Source: Ricinus communis
Taxonomy: Eukaryota; Streptophyta; Magnoliopsida; Malpighiales; Euphorbiaceae
Assembly: GCF_019578655.1 (NCBI RefSeq)
Contig: NC_063260.1
Location: forward strand, 19,216,723-19,280,722
Direction of reading: 5' to 3'
Length of the DNA: 64,000 nt
The notes beneath the pieces are model-generated. The model saw only the letters and a list, made by a program, of their open reading frames with translations. It ran no database searches and was not told the DNA's origin. This document shows, piece after piece, positions 1-12,666 of this stretch (position 1 is the stretch's first letter; every line of letters starts with the position of its first letter). A program made the translations under genes and the position numbers.

Positions 1-612
1 TTGAAATATCATATATATTATCAAATGCTACTACAATCAACTTAAATATTTCCTATGAGGCAATCAAGTTATAAAGAAAATCACTTACAGCTGTGCCAAA
101 TAAAAATCTCTAGCATGGAGAATATTTTGAAAAGTTGAGATATATCATGGTGTTTTGAATTGAATACCTTCATTTGTTCATCACCACACGGAGCATCTGG
201 TGCTGTACTCTCATAATCTCACAAATACATGATGCAATAGAAACTTTAACATCCACATTTAAATTATTCAAAAGACCGCAATGCCTTCCTGCACATAATC
301 GGGTGGTGACTGATAAATACTTCTTGAGTTTCTAAATTTATAAAAAGAAAAAAATGAGACAAAAATGTATTCACATCTCTAATCAAAAGGGTAATAAACA
401 AAGATCAAAAGCTTGACTCCAGTATGAAGATAAGAGTAAGAATATATACAAAATAATGAATTAAAGGATTGAGTTTACAATTACACCAAGCAAAAGTAGA
501 AGTTGATAAACAGAAGATGGATCTGGACGTGAAAGAAGTGCATTTCCAGCTGCTTCAACATTGTCTGCAAGCTCTTCCTCCTTTTTACCTCCATTGTCAT
601 CCCCCTCAATTT
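1..612 (-). pseudogene. PDS5-like cohesin cofactor, 5' part, copy 1 (broken)
   Basis: PDS5 proteins bind cohesin and support sister-chromatid cohesion. Three exon-like blocks appear on the minus strand. 487-612 reads EEELADNVEAAGNALLSRPD and then SSVYQLLLLL, like the PDS5 N-terminus. About 168-300 contains NLNVDVKVSIASCICEIM and, after a one-base deletion, APDAPCGDEQMK. 1-52 reads EIFKLIVVAFDNIYDIS after a good AG acceptor (53-54). The donor at 166-167 (ATGAAG|GTATTC) joins QMK to EIF exactly as in the family. The middle exon is frameshifted by an extra base near 290 and the deletion before APDAP. The gene may continue beyond the left edge. The PDS5 assignment is strong. Loss of function is inferred from the indels, and sequencing error cannot be excluded. 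Confidence 0.72.
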
Positions 613-1042
613 CTAATCAATACCCTAAACCCTTATTATCAAGCAACAACTTATTCTTTTCTTGCCCAATAAATAAACTAAAAGAAGTCCATATTCCACA
701 TTGAGTTTAAAAGCTTCCAAAATATCTCTTTCTCTCTTTCAGTGCACAATCAATTTTCTAGGAAGCCAAACAAACAGACATATAAATACCCACATATAGA
801 AACTCAATTTCTAATTCTATAAAAAAAAAATCTAAGAGAAAAATTAGAGAAAGATTTAAGGATATAATTAAGTATACCAGTAATTTCCTTCAAAAAATTA
901 AAAGGATGCTCGGATCCCGCCTGGTATAATTAAAAGAGTTAAATAACATCATTGAAATCCGTAAAGGGTATTATTGTTCCCCAGGCCTTACTAACCTAAG
1001 TACTTAACGGTACTCGCCATAGATCGATCTGAGATAAGACAC

Positions 1043-1318
1043 GTGACAATGTCGAAATACAGCAGCAGCAGCAGTAGCAGAGCAGTCAAAAGAAGAAGCA
1101 GTCTATTCGGGTTCCTGTGTACTCATAAATGCAGTACAGAACTTCACAAGCACATATTCAACTCAACTTTGTCTTGTTACGCTCCCAATACAGGTCCCGG
1201 CCGGGTTCAACTCGTAGTCCAAACTAGGCCTACCGCTTGGGAGCTGGGATTACTGCCTTGTGAATACTCTTCATTTGTTCATCACCACACGGAGCATCTG
1301 GTGCTGTACTTCTCATAA
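1043..1318 (+). other. Short unrecognised ORF with a serine run
   Basis: This 91-codon ORF starts MTMSKYSSSSSSRAVKRR, with an AGC-type serine repeat. I do not recognise its product. Its last third overlaps, in antisense, the PDS5-like exon of copy 2, so that part is certainly a shadow. The peptide TAWELGLLPC in it recurs at about 2,030 and 2,520 within the tandem duplication, where it reads on into a different tail. It could be a leader exon, promoter sequence or chance. Confidence 0.15.
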
Positions 1319-1706
1319 TCTCACAAATACATGATGCAACAGAAACTTTAACATCCACATTTAAATTATTCAAAAGAACGCAATGCCTTCTGCACATAAT
1401 CGGGTGGTGACTGATAAATACTTCTTGAGTTTCTAAATTTATAAAAAGAAAAAAAAATGAGACAAAATGTATTCACATCTCTAATCAAAAGGATAATAAA
1501 CAAAGATCAAAAGCTTGACTCCAGTATGAAGATAAGAGTAAGAATATATACAAAATAATGAATTAAAGGATTGAGTTTACAATTACACCAAGCAAAAGTA
1601 GAAGTTGATAAACAGAAGATGGATCTGGACGGAAAGAAGTGCATTTCCAGCTTCTTCAACATTGTCTGCAAGCTCTTCCTCCTTTTTACCTCCATTGTCA
1701 TCCCCT
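1262..1706 (-). pseudogene. PDS5-like 5' part, copy 2 (tandem duplicate)
   Basis: This is a second copy of the preceding PDS5 exons, offset by about 1.1 kb. The middle exon keeps the frame that copy 1 lost: VKVSVASCICEIMRSTAPDA followed by PCGDEQMK. SPPDYVQKALRS is readable just before it. An extra T after RS still breaks the join to NNLNVDVKV. The N-terminal exon (about 1,585-1,706) reads LADNVEEAGNALLS and then shifts frame through one missing base. The exon matching 1-52 of copy 1 is absent downstream, because this copy runs into unrelated sequence below 1,262. The two copies carry different indels, so they decayed independently after duplication. Confidence 0.68.
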
Positions 1707-1867
1707 TCAATTTCTAATCAATACCCTAAACCCTTATTATCAAGCAACAACTTATTCTTTCTTGCCCAATAAATAAACTAAAAGAAGTCCATATTCCACA
1801 TTGAGTTTAAAAGCTTCCAAAATATTTCTTCTCTCTTTCACTGCACAATCAATTTTCTAGGAAGCCA

Positions 1868-2835
1868 AACAAACAGACATATAAATACCCACATATAGAA
1901 ACTCAATTTCTAATTTACAAAAAAAATCTAAGAGAAAAATTAGAGAAAGATTTAAGGATATAATTAAGTATACCAGTAATTTCCTTCAAAAAAATTAAAG
2001 AAAGATTTAAGGATATAATTAAGTATACCGTTTGGGAGCTGGGATTACTGCCTTGTGTGCATATAATAAGCTGGTACTGCCTGGAGAAGAACATTTATGT
2101 CCAGACCCAAATGGACAAATCAAACGAGCCCACCTTCGATCAGAAATTAGGGCTTGAAACATGATTCAGGTTTGTGATGAGAATCGTAGGATTCATTGTG
2201 GGTTTCACAGCCGAGTGAAAGGAAAAGAATGGAGGGAAAAGAACGATTCAGATGCTCTTATGAGAATGGACCCTTAGTATTACGCATGAACGGTAAAAGA
2301 AATTTCTAATTAGCTACATTTTCCTCTTCCTCAAAATTCAAATGCTTCAGAATAAATACCCAAACAAACAGACATATAAATACCCACATATAGAAACTCA
2401 ATTTTCTAATTTACAAAAAAAATCTAAGAGAAAAAATTAGAGAAAGATTTTAGGATATAATTAAGTATACCAGTAATTTCCTTCAAAAAAAAATTAAAGA
2501 AAGATTGAAGGATATAATTAAGTATACCGTTTGGGAGCTGGGATTACTGCCTTGTGTGCATATAATAAGCTGGTACTGCCTGGAGAAGAACATTTATGTC
2601 CAGACCCAAATGGACAAATCAAACGAGCCCACCTTCGATCAGAAATTAGGGCTTGAAACATGATTCAGGTTTGTGATGAGAATCGTAGGATTCATTGTGG
2701 CTTTCACAGCCGAGTGAAAGGAAAAGAATGGAGGGAAAAGAACGATTCAGATGCTCTTATGAGAATGAACCCTTAGTATTACGCATGAACGGTAAAAGAA
2801 ATTTCTAATTAGCTACATTTTTCTCTTCCTCAAAA
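1868..2835. repeat. 493-bp direct tandem duplication
   Basis: The block beginning caaacaaacagacatataaa at 1,868 is repeated from 2,361 with only scattered substitutions, giving two head-to-tail copies with a period of about 493 bp. The first part of the unit also occurs near 770. The unit contains the stretch ending in the TAWELGLLPC codons and a block (starting about 2,140) that recurs at 25.3 kb. The very high identity suggests a recent duplication. Confidence 0.85.
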
Positions 2836-3380
2836 TTCAAATGCTTGAGAATAAACCCATTTTCCCGATTTAAACAAGAAAGTACCAGCAATCAAACTAA
2901 AACGGACCGACGAGGAACGGCTGAGACGACGGTGGCAGTGGACATCTCGATGGAGAAAGGAGAGGAGGGATCGGGAGAATGGTAGAGAGGAAAAGAACAT
3001 TTGGGATTCTGTAATGGGAATGGACCCTTAATATTCCTCATTAACGGAAAAAAAACTTCCTAATTAGCTACATTTTCCTCTTCTCAAATTCAAAGAAAAT
3101 CCTTAATTTTTTTTTTACCGTTGGAATTTACCACATTTTTATTCTATAAGTAATTTCAAAATTTTAATTTAAAGTGAAAGATTTTTAGCTTAGCATTTCT
3201 ATATTAATCAATGAAATGATTTTTGCAGAATTTATTAAGAAAGGAAATACAACTTTAATAAAATTACAAATAAAAATTAAAAGAAAAATTAGATAGTATT
3301 ATTGTCACATTCTAACTATAAAATTTATGTTTAACATAAAAATATATATTTTATCCATTAACTAGGACAATAAAAATATT
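2140..3380. repeat. Dispersed duplicate shared with 25.3-26.0 kb
   Basis: The sequence gattcattgtgggtttcaca and the following ~1.2 kb recur at 25,338-26,015 in the same order and orientation. The shared part includes aaacggaccgacgaggaacg and the AT-rich tail with atttctatattaat. Because PDS5-like exons lie beside both copies, the block may be the 5' flank of a PDS5-type gene that was duplicated. That role is inference; the homology is visible directly. No coding signal is seen in it. Confidence 0.8.
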
Positions 3381-6049
3381 ATTACAATAAAAATATTATT
3401 ACACGCTGTAAAATTTTCACCATAACCAATTATAATATTTTTCATGTTTTCTTTAATAAAGAAAATAACTTTTGGTTTGTCTTTAAAACATCTTATTTAC
3501 TTAAGTTATTTTCTTGATATTAAAATGATAAGTATATTTATTTTATGTAATATAATATTCATATTAATTTTATATTATCTTCTAAAATATTTTAATTTCT
3601 TTATTTTATCCGCTCAATATGATTCATAATATGAAGTAATATTTTCAATCTATTCCATAAAATAGAGTAATTATTCCTTTCTTTATTTTAATTAAAATCA
3701 TTTAGAAACTTATTTTTATATTTTAATAATAGCTACAACTTATTTTTATATGCCTCGAGTTTATAATTAATTATTTTATCTCAATATAATCTATTTAAAA
3801 AATATTATTAATGAGCTATACTTTCTTTACCCCGAGCATTCAATTTTTAATCATTTTTTTTAATTTATATATGAGTTATCTTTTACTCAAAGTTACAATT
3901 GCCTTTTATTAACCCAAATAATAATCCCTTTTAATTTGGAGAATTCTATGAAATTTGATTTATGTATCATGATTTTGGTGTATATGACACAATAACAACA
4001 AGAGAAATTAATTTAAGGTCCGATGTGAATAATAGATAGATAAAGTAAGTTTAAATCTAACTAGAGAGCAAAAGGGAAAGAAAAATTAAGGATCATTTAT
4101 TAATGTAAGTGCTGAACCATGAATCATGCAGTCATTGTTTTTAAATGCTCATCGAGAGAATATAATTTGGTACAACTTTTCGTAATTACATGGACTTATC
4201 TTCTTAAAAACGTGAGCATTTGTCTTAAAAGATATTTGAAATTAATTATTTTTATTATATTAATATTTTGATAGCATTTTTCTAAAAATTGAATAAATGC
4301 TCTCTTAAATTTAATTTTATATAATATTTAATTCTCTTCATTAGACTTTTTTATCAATCAATCTAGTCAAAAGACCTAATTTATAAATAAAAAGTAATTT
4401 AATCTTTAAATTTAATAATAAATATGAAAGAGAACGCAAATTATTTTTGGTAACTCAATTTCAACTAGATATTAATTTTAGCTTGATGAATGAGTCACTT
4501 AAAACTTTTTAAAATTAATAGTGTTTGACATTGTTATTGAAAAATAACTTATAATTTTTCAAAAAACTGTGGACAGCTACAGCTTCAATTCGCAACAACT
4601 CAAATTTGAAACTTCTCACCAACTCTTAATTTTAAAATGACTAGACAAAATTAACTTTTTATTATTTAGTTTATCTTATTTACTATTCTTTTAATTTTAA
4701 TTTAAAATAACTTAATTTGAATTAGAAAAACTAAAAATATTTAATTTTTGTTGTTTTTAATTATGATAAAAATATTAAATATCTAAAATTTTATTAAATT
4801 TGTTTATAAATTAATTTTATAATTATATAATAATAGATCGGTGCAATTTGATGTTCTGAATGAAAAGCACAATGTCAAAAGAGAAAAATAAAATAAATAC
4901 ATTTCCTTTTCTTTAACTATAAAATGAGCTTATTTATTTACATGTAAAACAAATATAAGTGCGGGTCCATGCAATTATTTATTGCATGGGAAGAGTGGCA
5001 ATTTGCAAAATTAAGTCGTGGGTTTGGAGTGATCGGCTTACCCCAGTAAGCTCCGCTAAAAGGGTCAATAGAAAGAAATGCCTACAAAATGTTTTAATTA
5101 ATTCCTTAATCACTAGAGTTCTATGATTATTTTAATTTCTTCTTATTTTATATTTGGTTCATTTTTATCACATATCCATATAATATTGCATTTTATCATT
5201 TAATAAAAAACTAGTTATTAATAAAGTAAAATTAAATTTTATGAAAATCTAATTACTGTACAATTTGATTAAATATAACTTAATTTATTTACTATTAATT
5301 GTCTATCCATCCAAACTATTATTATTATTTTAGCTCATAAGTATTTTTAACTCAGATAATTAAAATTTTATTAAGAACTTGTACGTTTATAATTCAACTA
5401 ATAATAAATTGAGATATTTAATAAATAGTATAATTGATTTAGATTTTAAAACTTTTCCTTTCCTGTATTATATATTGATAAATTAGTAATGAAATATAAT
5501 TAATATACCATTTTATAGGATTTGAAATGAGTGATACATAGGAAGAAAATTAGGCAGATAAAGAAAAATATAATTTAACTGTGAAATGAGCCAAATCATT
5601 AAAACACATAGACAGAAAGTGGGAAATTACATTGGCAAACTAGGCAGTAGTAGATGATATATCACTGGAAATATTTGCCAAGGATGCAAGATTTTTCCCA
5701 TATTGGATCAGCTTTGATGAAGTCTCTAAGATGAAGGGATCGATTATACCACAATAGATTTTAGTCTTTCAGGTAAAGAAAATTCCTTCGATGATTATGG
5801 GCAACTGGTCTGATTCCACCAGCAGTAGTGAGCACTTTCTATCCTACATTGATTGAATCAGGAATTACTTTAGTTAATCGACTCCAATGAAATCAAATTC
5901 TAGAACCCGACAATTGTTTTTCCATTGCTTTGTGATCAATTTTGATTCGAGCAGCAGTAAATTATTGTTTAATTAGAAAAGTAACTTTTTTTATATTACC
6001 GCCAAATTCTTATATTTAGTTCTTGCATCCATTTCTACTAATTAGCTGA
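3381..6049. other. AT-rich intergenic DNA, no gene seen
   Basis: The sequence is very AT-rich with frequent stops in all frames and no exon resembling a known family. A short perfect hairpin (ccatgcaat / attgcatgg) lies at about 4,968-4,990. The 61-codon ORF at 3,444 is low-complexity and unlikely to be real. Confidence 0.6.
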
Positions 6050-6335
6050 TTATTCAATGAAAATTTATAAAAAATTTAGATTAACTTTACATATAGAGTT
6101 TCTTTTTCTTTTAGCAATTTATATGAAAAAGTTTTAGTATGTAGCTTACCTAGAACGTACATAATAATTTTTTTATATAAATTTAATTTAAATTTTATAA
6201 ATTTTATCTAAGTAAAATTTTAGGTTGTTTTACCTTTCTATGTGTTTATTCAATAAAAATTTATAAAATTTAAATTAAATTTATACAGAAAGTTTTTATC
6301 TTGTTAGCAATTTACATGCATGATAGTAAGCATGA
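6050..6335. mobile_element. MITE-like foldback element
   Basis: Two arms are reverse complements: tataaatttaatttaaattt at about 6,176 and aaatttaaattaaatttata at about 6,265, with more than 30 matching bases in total and a spacer of about 45 bp. A third, partial copy (tgaaaatttataaaaaattt) lies at about 6,058. A short, AT-rich, foldable and non-coding unit fits a miniature inverted-repeat element. I could not identify a target-site duplication or a superfamily. Confidence 0.5.
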
Positions 6336-6552
6336 CCTATCATTTTTAAATAAAACATTTCATTAAGTAAATAATATAGCAATTAATATTCTATTTGTCC
6401 GTGTGCTTGAAATTCTGTTTGCTGAAAATAGGACCAAAGAAGCACAAAGGGATCCAAGCACTGATATATGTTGAAAAACAATCTGATTAGTTGTTCAAAA
6501 CCACGTTCATTGTATCATATCTATTAGGAGATACCTGCACGTTAATCTTTAG

Positions 6553-6556
<4 letters not shown>

Positions 6557-6602
<46 letters not shown>
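6557..6602. repeat. (TA)n microsatellite
   Basis: This is an uninterrupted run of about 22 TA dinucleotides. A shorter AT run lies at about 7,604-7,621. Confidence 0.95.
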
Positions 6603-6603
<1 letters not shown>

Positions 6604-7846
6604 TTATTTGCCTTAAAAATGCTACAATTACACCCTTCTATTTCTTTTTCTTATACTCTTCTCGGAAACTATGAAGGTGGTCGTATGGCAGTTTCTGCAA
6701 GCTCTGACCTATCAGTGTTTTATGCAACTACGGCTGAACTTTTGACTATTAGGTAAGGGTTTCGATTTGCAATGGGAGTTTGGGTTCTCTGACTTAGAGG
6801 TTGGAAAGTTATTCCACTAATGATATTGCCATGGTGCTTGATGATGTGATTTAGTTTCTGAGTAATTGTTTGGTTGTTGAGGACATTCATATGTTAGCTG
6901 GTTTGTTATTTGTGAACAGCGTGATATAGTAGTTCATGCTTAGCTGGTTTTGATAATTTTTGCAATTTCAAAATTATAAACCAATGATACATTCAGATGC
7001 AAGATATATCAAATAAATGCAAATGCATATATGATATATATGAGACATTTAGTAGTTGTGTGATTAAATTTAGAATAAAGTTTTTGGTTCACAAATTTTA
7101 TATTTGTAGACTAACTTATTTATTATATTCTTAATACTCATTGATGGAGAGGATAGACAACACAATTCTAAAGACCAAATCTGTTTGAAGATCTTACTAA
7201 TTAATTAGCTACAAACAATACTTGTTTTGATTATTGATTCTCTGACAAATAAATACTAACCCATGGTGTAAGAAAGACTCGGCAAGTTGATAACAGTGCT
7301 CTTAACCTTAACCATCATGTTGATGCTGTTGGTGATTCCTTGTGACCCTATTCCACAATCCTTCAAACTCTGTCATCAACAATTCTTTTTTTAGTTATAT
7401 ACATAAATTATTAGACTAAAGTATGTTTATACATAAAAGATCCAACACTTGAATGATAATTAAAAATAAAATTATAACTAAAGGCTCATGATTACTTCTA
7501 TCAATCTTTTTCATTTAGAAATTTTGGGAGCATTCTAGAATATTTATATACACACATATACAGCAACATGCTTTTTAGCTCTTCATCCAAAAAAAAAAAA
7601 AATATATATATATATATATATAGACATCCCAAGTCTAGTTCTATGCCAATTACTGCATGGCAAACCTAGAATCAGAATCTTTGTTTTTTCATTTCTTATT
7701 ATGTACAAATCAAAGTCTCTTCTGCTAAAATCTCTTTTCTTTTTGTTTCTATAATTAAGAGCAACCTTTCTTTTCCAAAAAATAAAATAAAATTCATGCT
7801 ACTTAAATAAAAGAACTTTATCCTTCTCCCAGCATGATGCATTACA
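6603..7846. other. Intergenic stretch, nothing recognised
   Basis: This is moderately AT-rich single-copy-looking DNA with a short AT microsatellite near 7,604. I see no open exon, RNA gene or element boundary. Confidence 0.5.
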
Positions 7847-9160
7847 GTATATATTTAAAGATAATAAAAATATGCTCTTAATACCAGAAAGTAAAAATAC
7901 TTTGATTCAATTTGTCTAGTTACAGATCTAATACTAATTTTAAATTTATTAATAAAAAATTTAAAAATAAATAAAAGTGGTTAAATGATGAAAGAGAAAA
8001 TTGAGTCAAAAGATTTTTTTTCTATTATACTAAATTAAGCTAATAGAAATAAAGAAATAAGGAAAATGTAGAAATTCTTAGCTTTTCATTAATCTGATTA
8101 TTTATGTACAACGAATAAGAAATTCCACCAATTCCCTTTTATTATAGTTATATCTATTATAAGATACTCTTAAAATACCAAAGCAATACATTTAATATAC
8201 TTTTTCTCTATTTATTAATATTGTGTCATATTATAGTGAATTTATATTTAATTTTTGTACTAAAATATCTAAAAGATACTTTTAGTATACCTGAAAAATA
8301 TCACATAATATAACAGTATTTTGGCGATTTTAAAAGATATTTAAAAATTAAAAATATCAACAACAATATACCTAAGATATTCTTAATATATTTTTAGTTG
8401 TATATTTATGAATATTTTAAATATTATACTTATAATATATAAATCATTATTCTGTTGTATAAAAAATACTAAAAATATATTAAATATTTACCGAATTACA
8501 ATATATATTTAAAAATAACAAAAGTATGCTCGTATTATACCCTGAAAGTTAAAGTATTTTCAGTCCGACTTCGTCTAGTTACAAATCTAATTCTAGTATT
8601 AAATTTGTTTATGATGAAAATTAAAAATTAAATGAAAGTGATTAAATGAGGAATGAGTCAATTGAGCCAAATAGTTTTTTTTATTATTATTATACTAAGT
8701 TAAGTTAATGGAATAAAGAAATATGAAATAGGAAGAAGTTCTCGGCTTTGTCATTAGTTTGATCATTTATGTTCAATGAATAAAAATTCTAGCACTAATG
8801 TATCATATTAAAGTAAATTTATTCTTTTTGATTATTTTGTAACAAGATGTCTGAAAGATAATTTTGGTATACCTGAAAAATATTACATAATATAACGGTA
8901 TATTATATATGATTTAAAAAAAATTAAAAATCAACAACAGTATGCCAATAAGATATTATTAATATACTTTTAGTTGCATATTTATGAATGTTTTGATTAA
9001 AGTTATAATACAAATCATTACTCAATGGTATAAAAAGATACTATAATTATATTTAAAATATATTTTTTCCTGCATCTTTTAAATATTTTCATGTTATAAT
9101 TTAATATATTAGAATCATTTATTAATACATATTTTAGTGTAAAAAGGTTAGTTTTAATAT
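7847..9160. repeat. Diverged ~655-bp tandem duplication
   Basis: The block starting atatatttaaagataataaa (about 7,847) recurs from about 8,503 with many substitutions and small indels. Shared landmarks in order are tctagttaca, tatactaa(at)taag, gtatacctgaaaaata and the run acataatataac. Identity looks near 80 percent by eye, so the duplication is old. It is non-coding and AT-rich, and could be a pair of old transposable-element relics. Confidence 0.65.
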
Positions 9161-10137
9161 ACTTTATGTTAATATGCTTCATATTTTATTTTTTAATTTA
9201 TTTTAATTATATATAAAAATAATAAAAGATACTTGCAATATATATATTAAAACCATTTTTATTGTAGTATATTTATGATATACATTTAAAATTTCTTTTT
9301 CTAAATTTTTTTAAATCAATATTTTTATTAAAGATACCAACGGGACATTTTAAAATATCTTTTCGTTATGTAATTATTTTTTTATTAAAATTATTTTATT
9401 TAGGGTTAATAATTGAATTGACTAAACGATACCAAAAAGGCATTAGAAAGATATTATTAATATATTTTATAATATTATTAAATTTTAAAATACACTGATT
9501 CATCAGTTTTTTAAAATTAAATAAAAGATCAAATTAAAATAGTATGACATGAAATTTCTTTAATATTTTTATTATAGTATTATATTTATAATAGTTATTT
9601 TGTATTATTTTTTTGACAAGTATTTCAAATGCCTGTAGAGATCCACTGGGTGAGAATTATATCTCTTATATATTTTAGCTAATTTTGCAATATGTCTGAT
9701 ACTATTGCAGTTTAATACTTTTTTTAGGTTGTGTACTTGTTCATGTGATTGAAATTTCACATTTGAGAAAATAAATATATGGGGTTCAATTTCACTGTGA
9801 TGTGTTATTTCTTGTTACATGTTGCTTTTATCTATTAGAAGGTTTTCAAACTAAGTTGTCCCGTTGACTTGGATTTGATGTTGTGTTTTCCTTGTAGCTC
9901 CTTCTTTGCTATCGGGGAATATTTGTGGTTCTTTTGATGGATATTGGTTGTTAAAGGTAGCGAGATATTCTTCAAGTTCATGATTGACAAATAGTTTAGC
10001 TTCTGCATATTTCTTAAGAATGACGTGTGTGCTTTTATAGTCAGCAAATGACATATGATACTGAACACTTAATGCTTCGAACTTAATTTTGCTGATCTAT
10101 ATATACACACACATTTCTGAATGATGCCTTATTGCAG
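9161..10137. other. AT-rich DNA upstream of the shikimate kinase copy
   Basis: The expected chloroplast transit peptide exon of shikimate kinase is not recognisable here. A 67-codon minus-strand ORF at 9,851-10,054 (MSFADYKSTHVILKKYAEAK at its start) has protein-like composition, but I do not recognise it. It could be an exon of an unidentified gene. Confidence 0.35.
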
Positions 10138-12666
10138 ACCAAGGGAAAAAAGTTTCCTCAGGCTTAAAGGGATGTTGCGTGTTTCTTGTTGGTTCGCTGC
10201 TTCTCTAAATCTCAAGTTTGTTGCAGCTCCTTTTTATTCCTTTCAGCAATTAATGTGTCTAGAGTGTGAAATTTTCAGGAATGATGGGCTCTGAAAGACT
10301 ACAGTGGGCAAGATTTTATCAGAAGCACTAGGTTATACTTTTGTTGACAGGTTAGTATTTTGACTAACTGTTTGGGTTTGGATCACTTGAGAATTTTAAC
10401 AGTAACTTGAGTTTCATCTTGGAAAATGCATAACACTACTTGTTCGGAGTAGGATCTACCACTTTTCTGGAGTAGATCACTTTTTCTGGAGTTGGTGTAC
10501 CATTCTTCTTTCTTTTAATATTTTCCACAAAATGGTTACAGCTAGCAATTATCTTGCATTTTCCAATGTATGCTATTGAATTAGGCATGTACTTTGAATT
10601 ATAGTTGACTGTTGATCTGGGTTATACAAATTTTATTAATATAGATTTTTCTTGTCCGTATCAGTGACGAATATGTAGAGCAAACTGCAGGAGGAAATTC
10701 TGTGTCCCATATATTTCAACAATACGGCGAGGATTACTTTAGAGATATTGAGGTTTGTTCATAAAAAAGAAGCATTTGTTCAACCTGCTATGTCTTGCCA
10801 TCTCTTTGTTCTATTCTGTTATCCTTTTTCTTTTTGTTCTCTTGCTCTTTATTTTGTTCATATTCTGATGAAAGTTCATTTTATTGCATCTCCATCTCAT
10901 TACCATTTTACATTTCCTTAAAGAAATCCAAGTCATTTGATGTTTGCAGCACGCTTCGATGTTCATGTAAATTCGTCATGTGAGGCTGCTTAATTGTAAA
11001 TAATGGTAAAATTTTTCATGACTGTTACTTCCTTATATCAGATCTGGATACTGGTAGATCTTTTAGCGTGCTTATTACTGACATACCACACTGATCATTT
11101 AATGGATTCGGAAGAATGCAATAATCTTGTGTATTATCAAGGTAAGCATTGCCATTGGTAATCTATTCAAAAGTCAATGAGTATGGCAACTTCTCAAGCC
11201 TGCCAATTTATTTGACTGGGAAAACTTTTGCGTCTGGGATTGATCGTGGTAATGAATGGCATACATATATACATAAATGTGGACACATTTGTAATCTATG
11301 GAGTATTGAGTGCTATATTTATCTTGACATCAGTTCGTTCATTACTCTTAGCAGCATTTACTGTCCCTTTTTCTTTCAATCCTTTAGTTTGGTTGAATGT
11401 ATTCTATATTTTGAAGAATACAGAGCGAGGCATTGCAGAAGTTGTCTATAATCCCTCGGCAAGTAGTTGCTACAGGTGGTGGTTCAGTAGTACGTCCAAT
11501 CAACTGGTATGCAGACCACACTGATGCGCAACAATCTTCTCTTATAATAATAACAATAATCTCATTCGTATTAATTAACTCAACTAAATGTTTTAGGAAG
11601 TATATGAGGCAGGGGATCACTGTTTTCTTAGATGTACCTTTGGATGCATTGGCAAGAAGAATTGCTGCTGTAGGAACTGACTCTCGTCCACTTCTACACC
11701 TTGATTCTGGGGACCCCTACACAAAGGTGGCCTTCTTTGGCAATTTTAACCACCCATTTCACCAACTTCTGGATTCATATTTTTTTTTTATTTGGATTCA
11801 AACCGTGTAAATAGTTAGTGCTGATACATCACTTTGTTAAATGTCCTTGTAGGCTTTTATGGGACTCTTTACTCTTTCGAAAAAGAGAGTTGAGGCCCAT
11901 TCAGACGCTGATGTTACTGTTTCACTTTTAGGTATGATGAATTTACTTATTGAATAAATGAGTGTATTCTTCTTTTTCTAAAGTTATATATATAGGTCAA
12001 TTACTGATAGACATTGTTGCATCTGTGATGCAAAAGACTCATGCTCGTTTGTTCGGACTGCTGGTGATCCAAGTTTAGAAGGCTTTTGCCTACTTGCGGG
12101 GCCTCCATGCACTCATTTCCTTCTGAGTGTGACTGCGAGTTAAACAAGAGCCCTATGTTTTTATTTATTACAACGTGTGAATAACCAGAATCTCTCATCA
12201 TATGGCATCTACTTGGAAACACATGATACTGTTGTCACGGTCATTAGTTGAATAGGGCCTTTTTGAGGGAACAAAATTGTACCTTCCATAGTTCTTGGAA
12301 AATTTAATGTGGGTATTACTAAGCAAGCCTTTTTAGGTGCCCTTGTCCTACTACTACATGTATTTTACATTCAAGTTTGGGCTGAAAAGAAGAATAATAC
12401 AATGTCAAACTCCTTTTTTCCGTTATGATTACAGATCTTGCCGACGATCTGGGATTTGAAGATGTATCTGATGTTGGACCAGCTGCTATAGCACTGAGGT
12501 TCTGAGTCCCTCTTGATCTTGAATTTCTCTACTCTTAACTTAAGAGGAGAATGAATTTCTAAATTCTAAGTTTTCTATTATTGGAATTGAATTTTTGCAG
12601 GTGCTTATACAGATTCAGAAGTATCTACAGGACAACAATGAGAAGTCCATGCAAACGTTTCTCTAA
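10138..12666 (+). pseudogene. Shikimate kinase (chloroplast type), frameshifted
   Basis: Shikimate kinase phosphorylates shikimate with ATP in the plastid shikimate pathway. Eight exons with proper splice sites are visible: 10,138-10,191 (GCCVFLVG), 10,279-10,350 (P-loop), 10,665-10,752 (SDEYVEQTAGGNSVSHIFQQ), about 11,417-11,506 ([15 protein letters not shown], shikimate-binding GGG), 11,597-11,726 ([20 protein letters not shown] then SRPLLH, the lid region), 11,853-11,931, 12,435-12,498 and 12,601-12,666 (VLIQIQKYLQDNNEK, then stop). Three defects are seen. One G is lost from the Walker A codons, so GMMGS-GKTTVGK shifts frame. A 4-bp insertion (cgag) follows ACAGAG near 11,425. One base is missing at the end of the 12,498 exon. 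No transit-peptide exon is found. Exon order is complete, so this is a decayed genomic copy, not a retrocopy. Confidence 0.85.

Noticed and set aside
9851..10054. Minus-strand 67-codon ORF as a gene
   Set aside because: It has protein-like composition, but no family is recognised and no partner exon is seen, so it is only mentioned under the flanking region.
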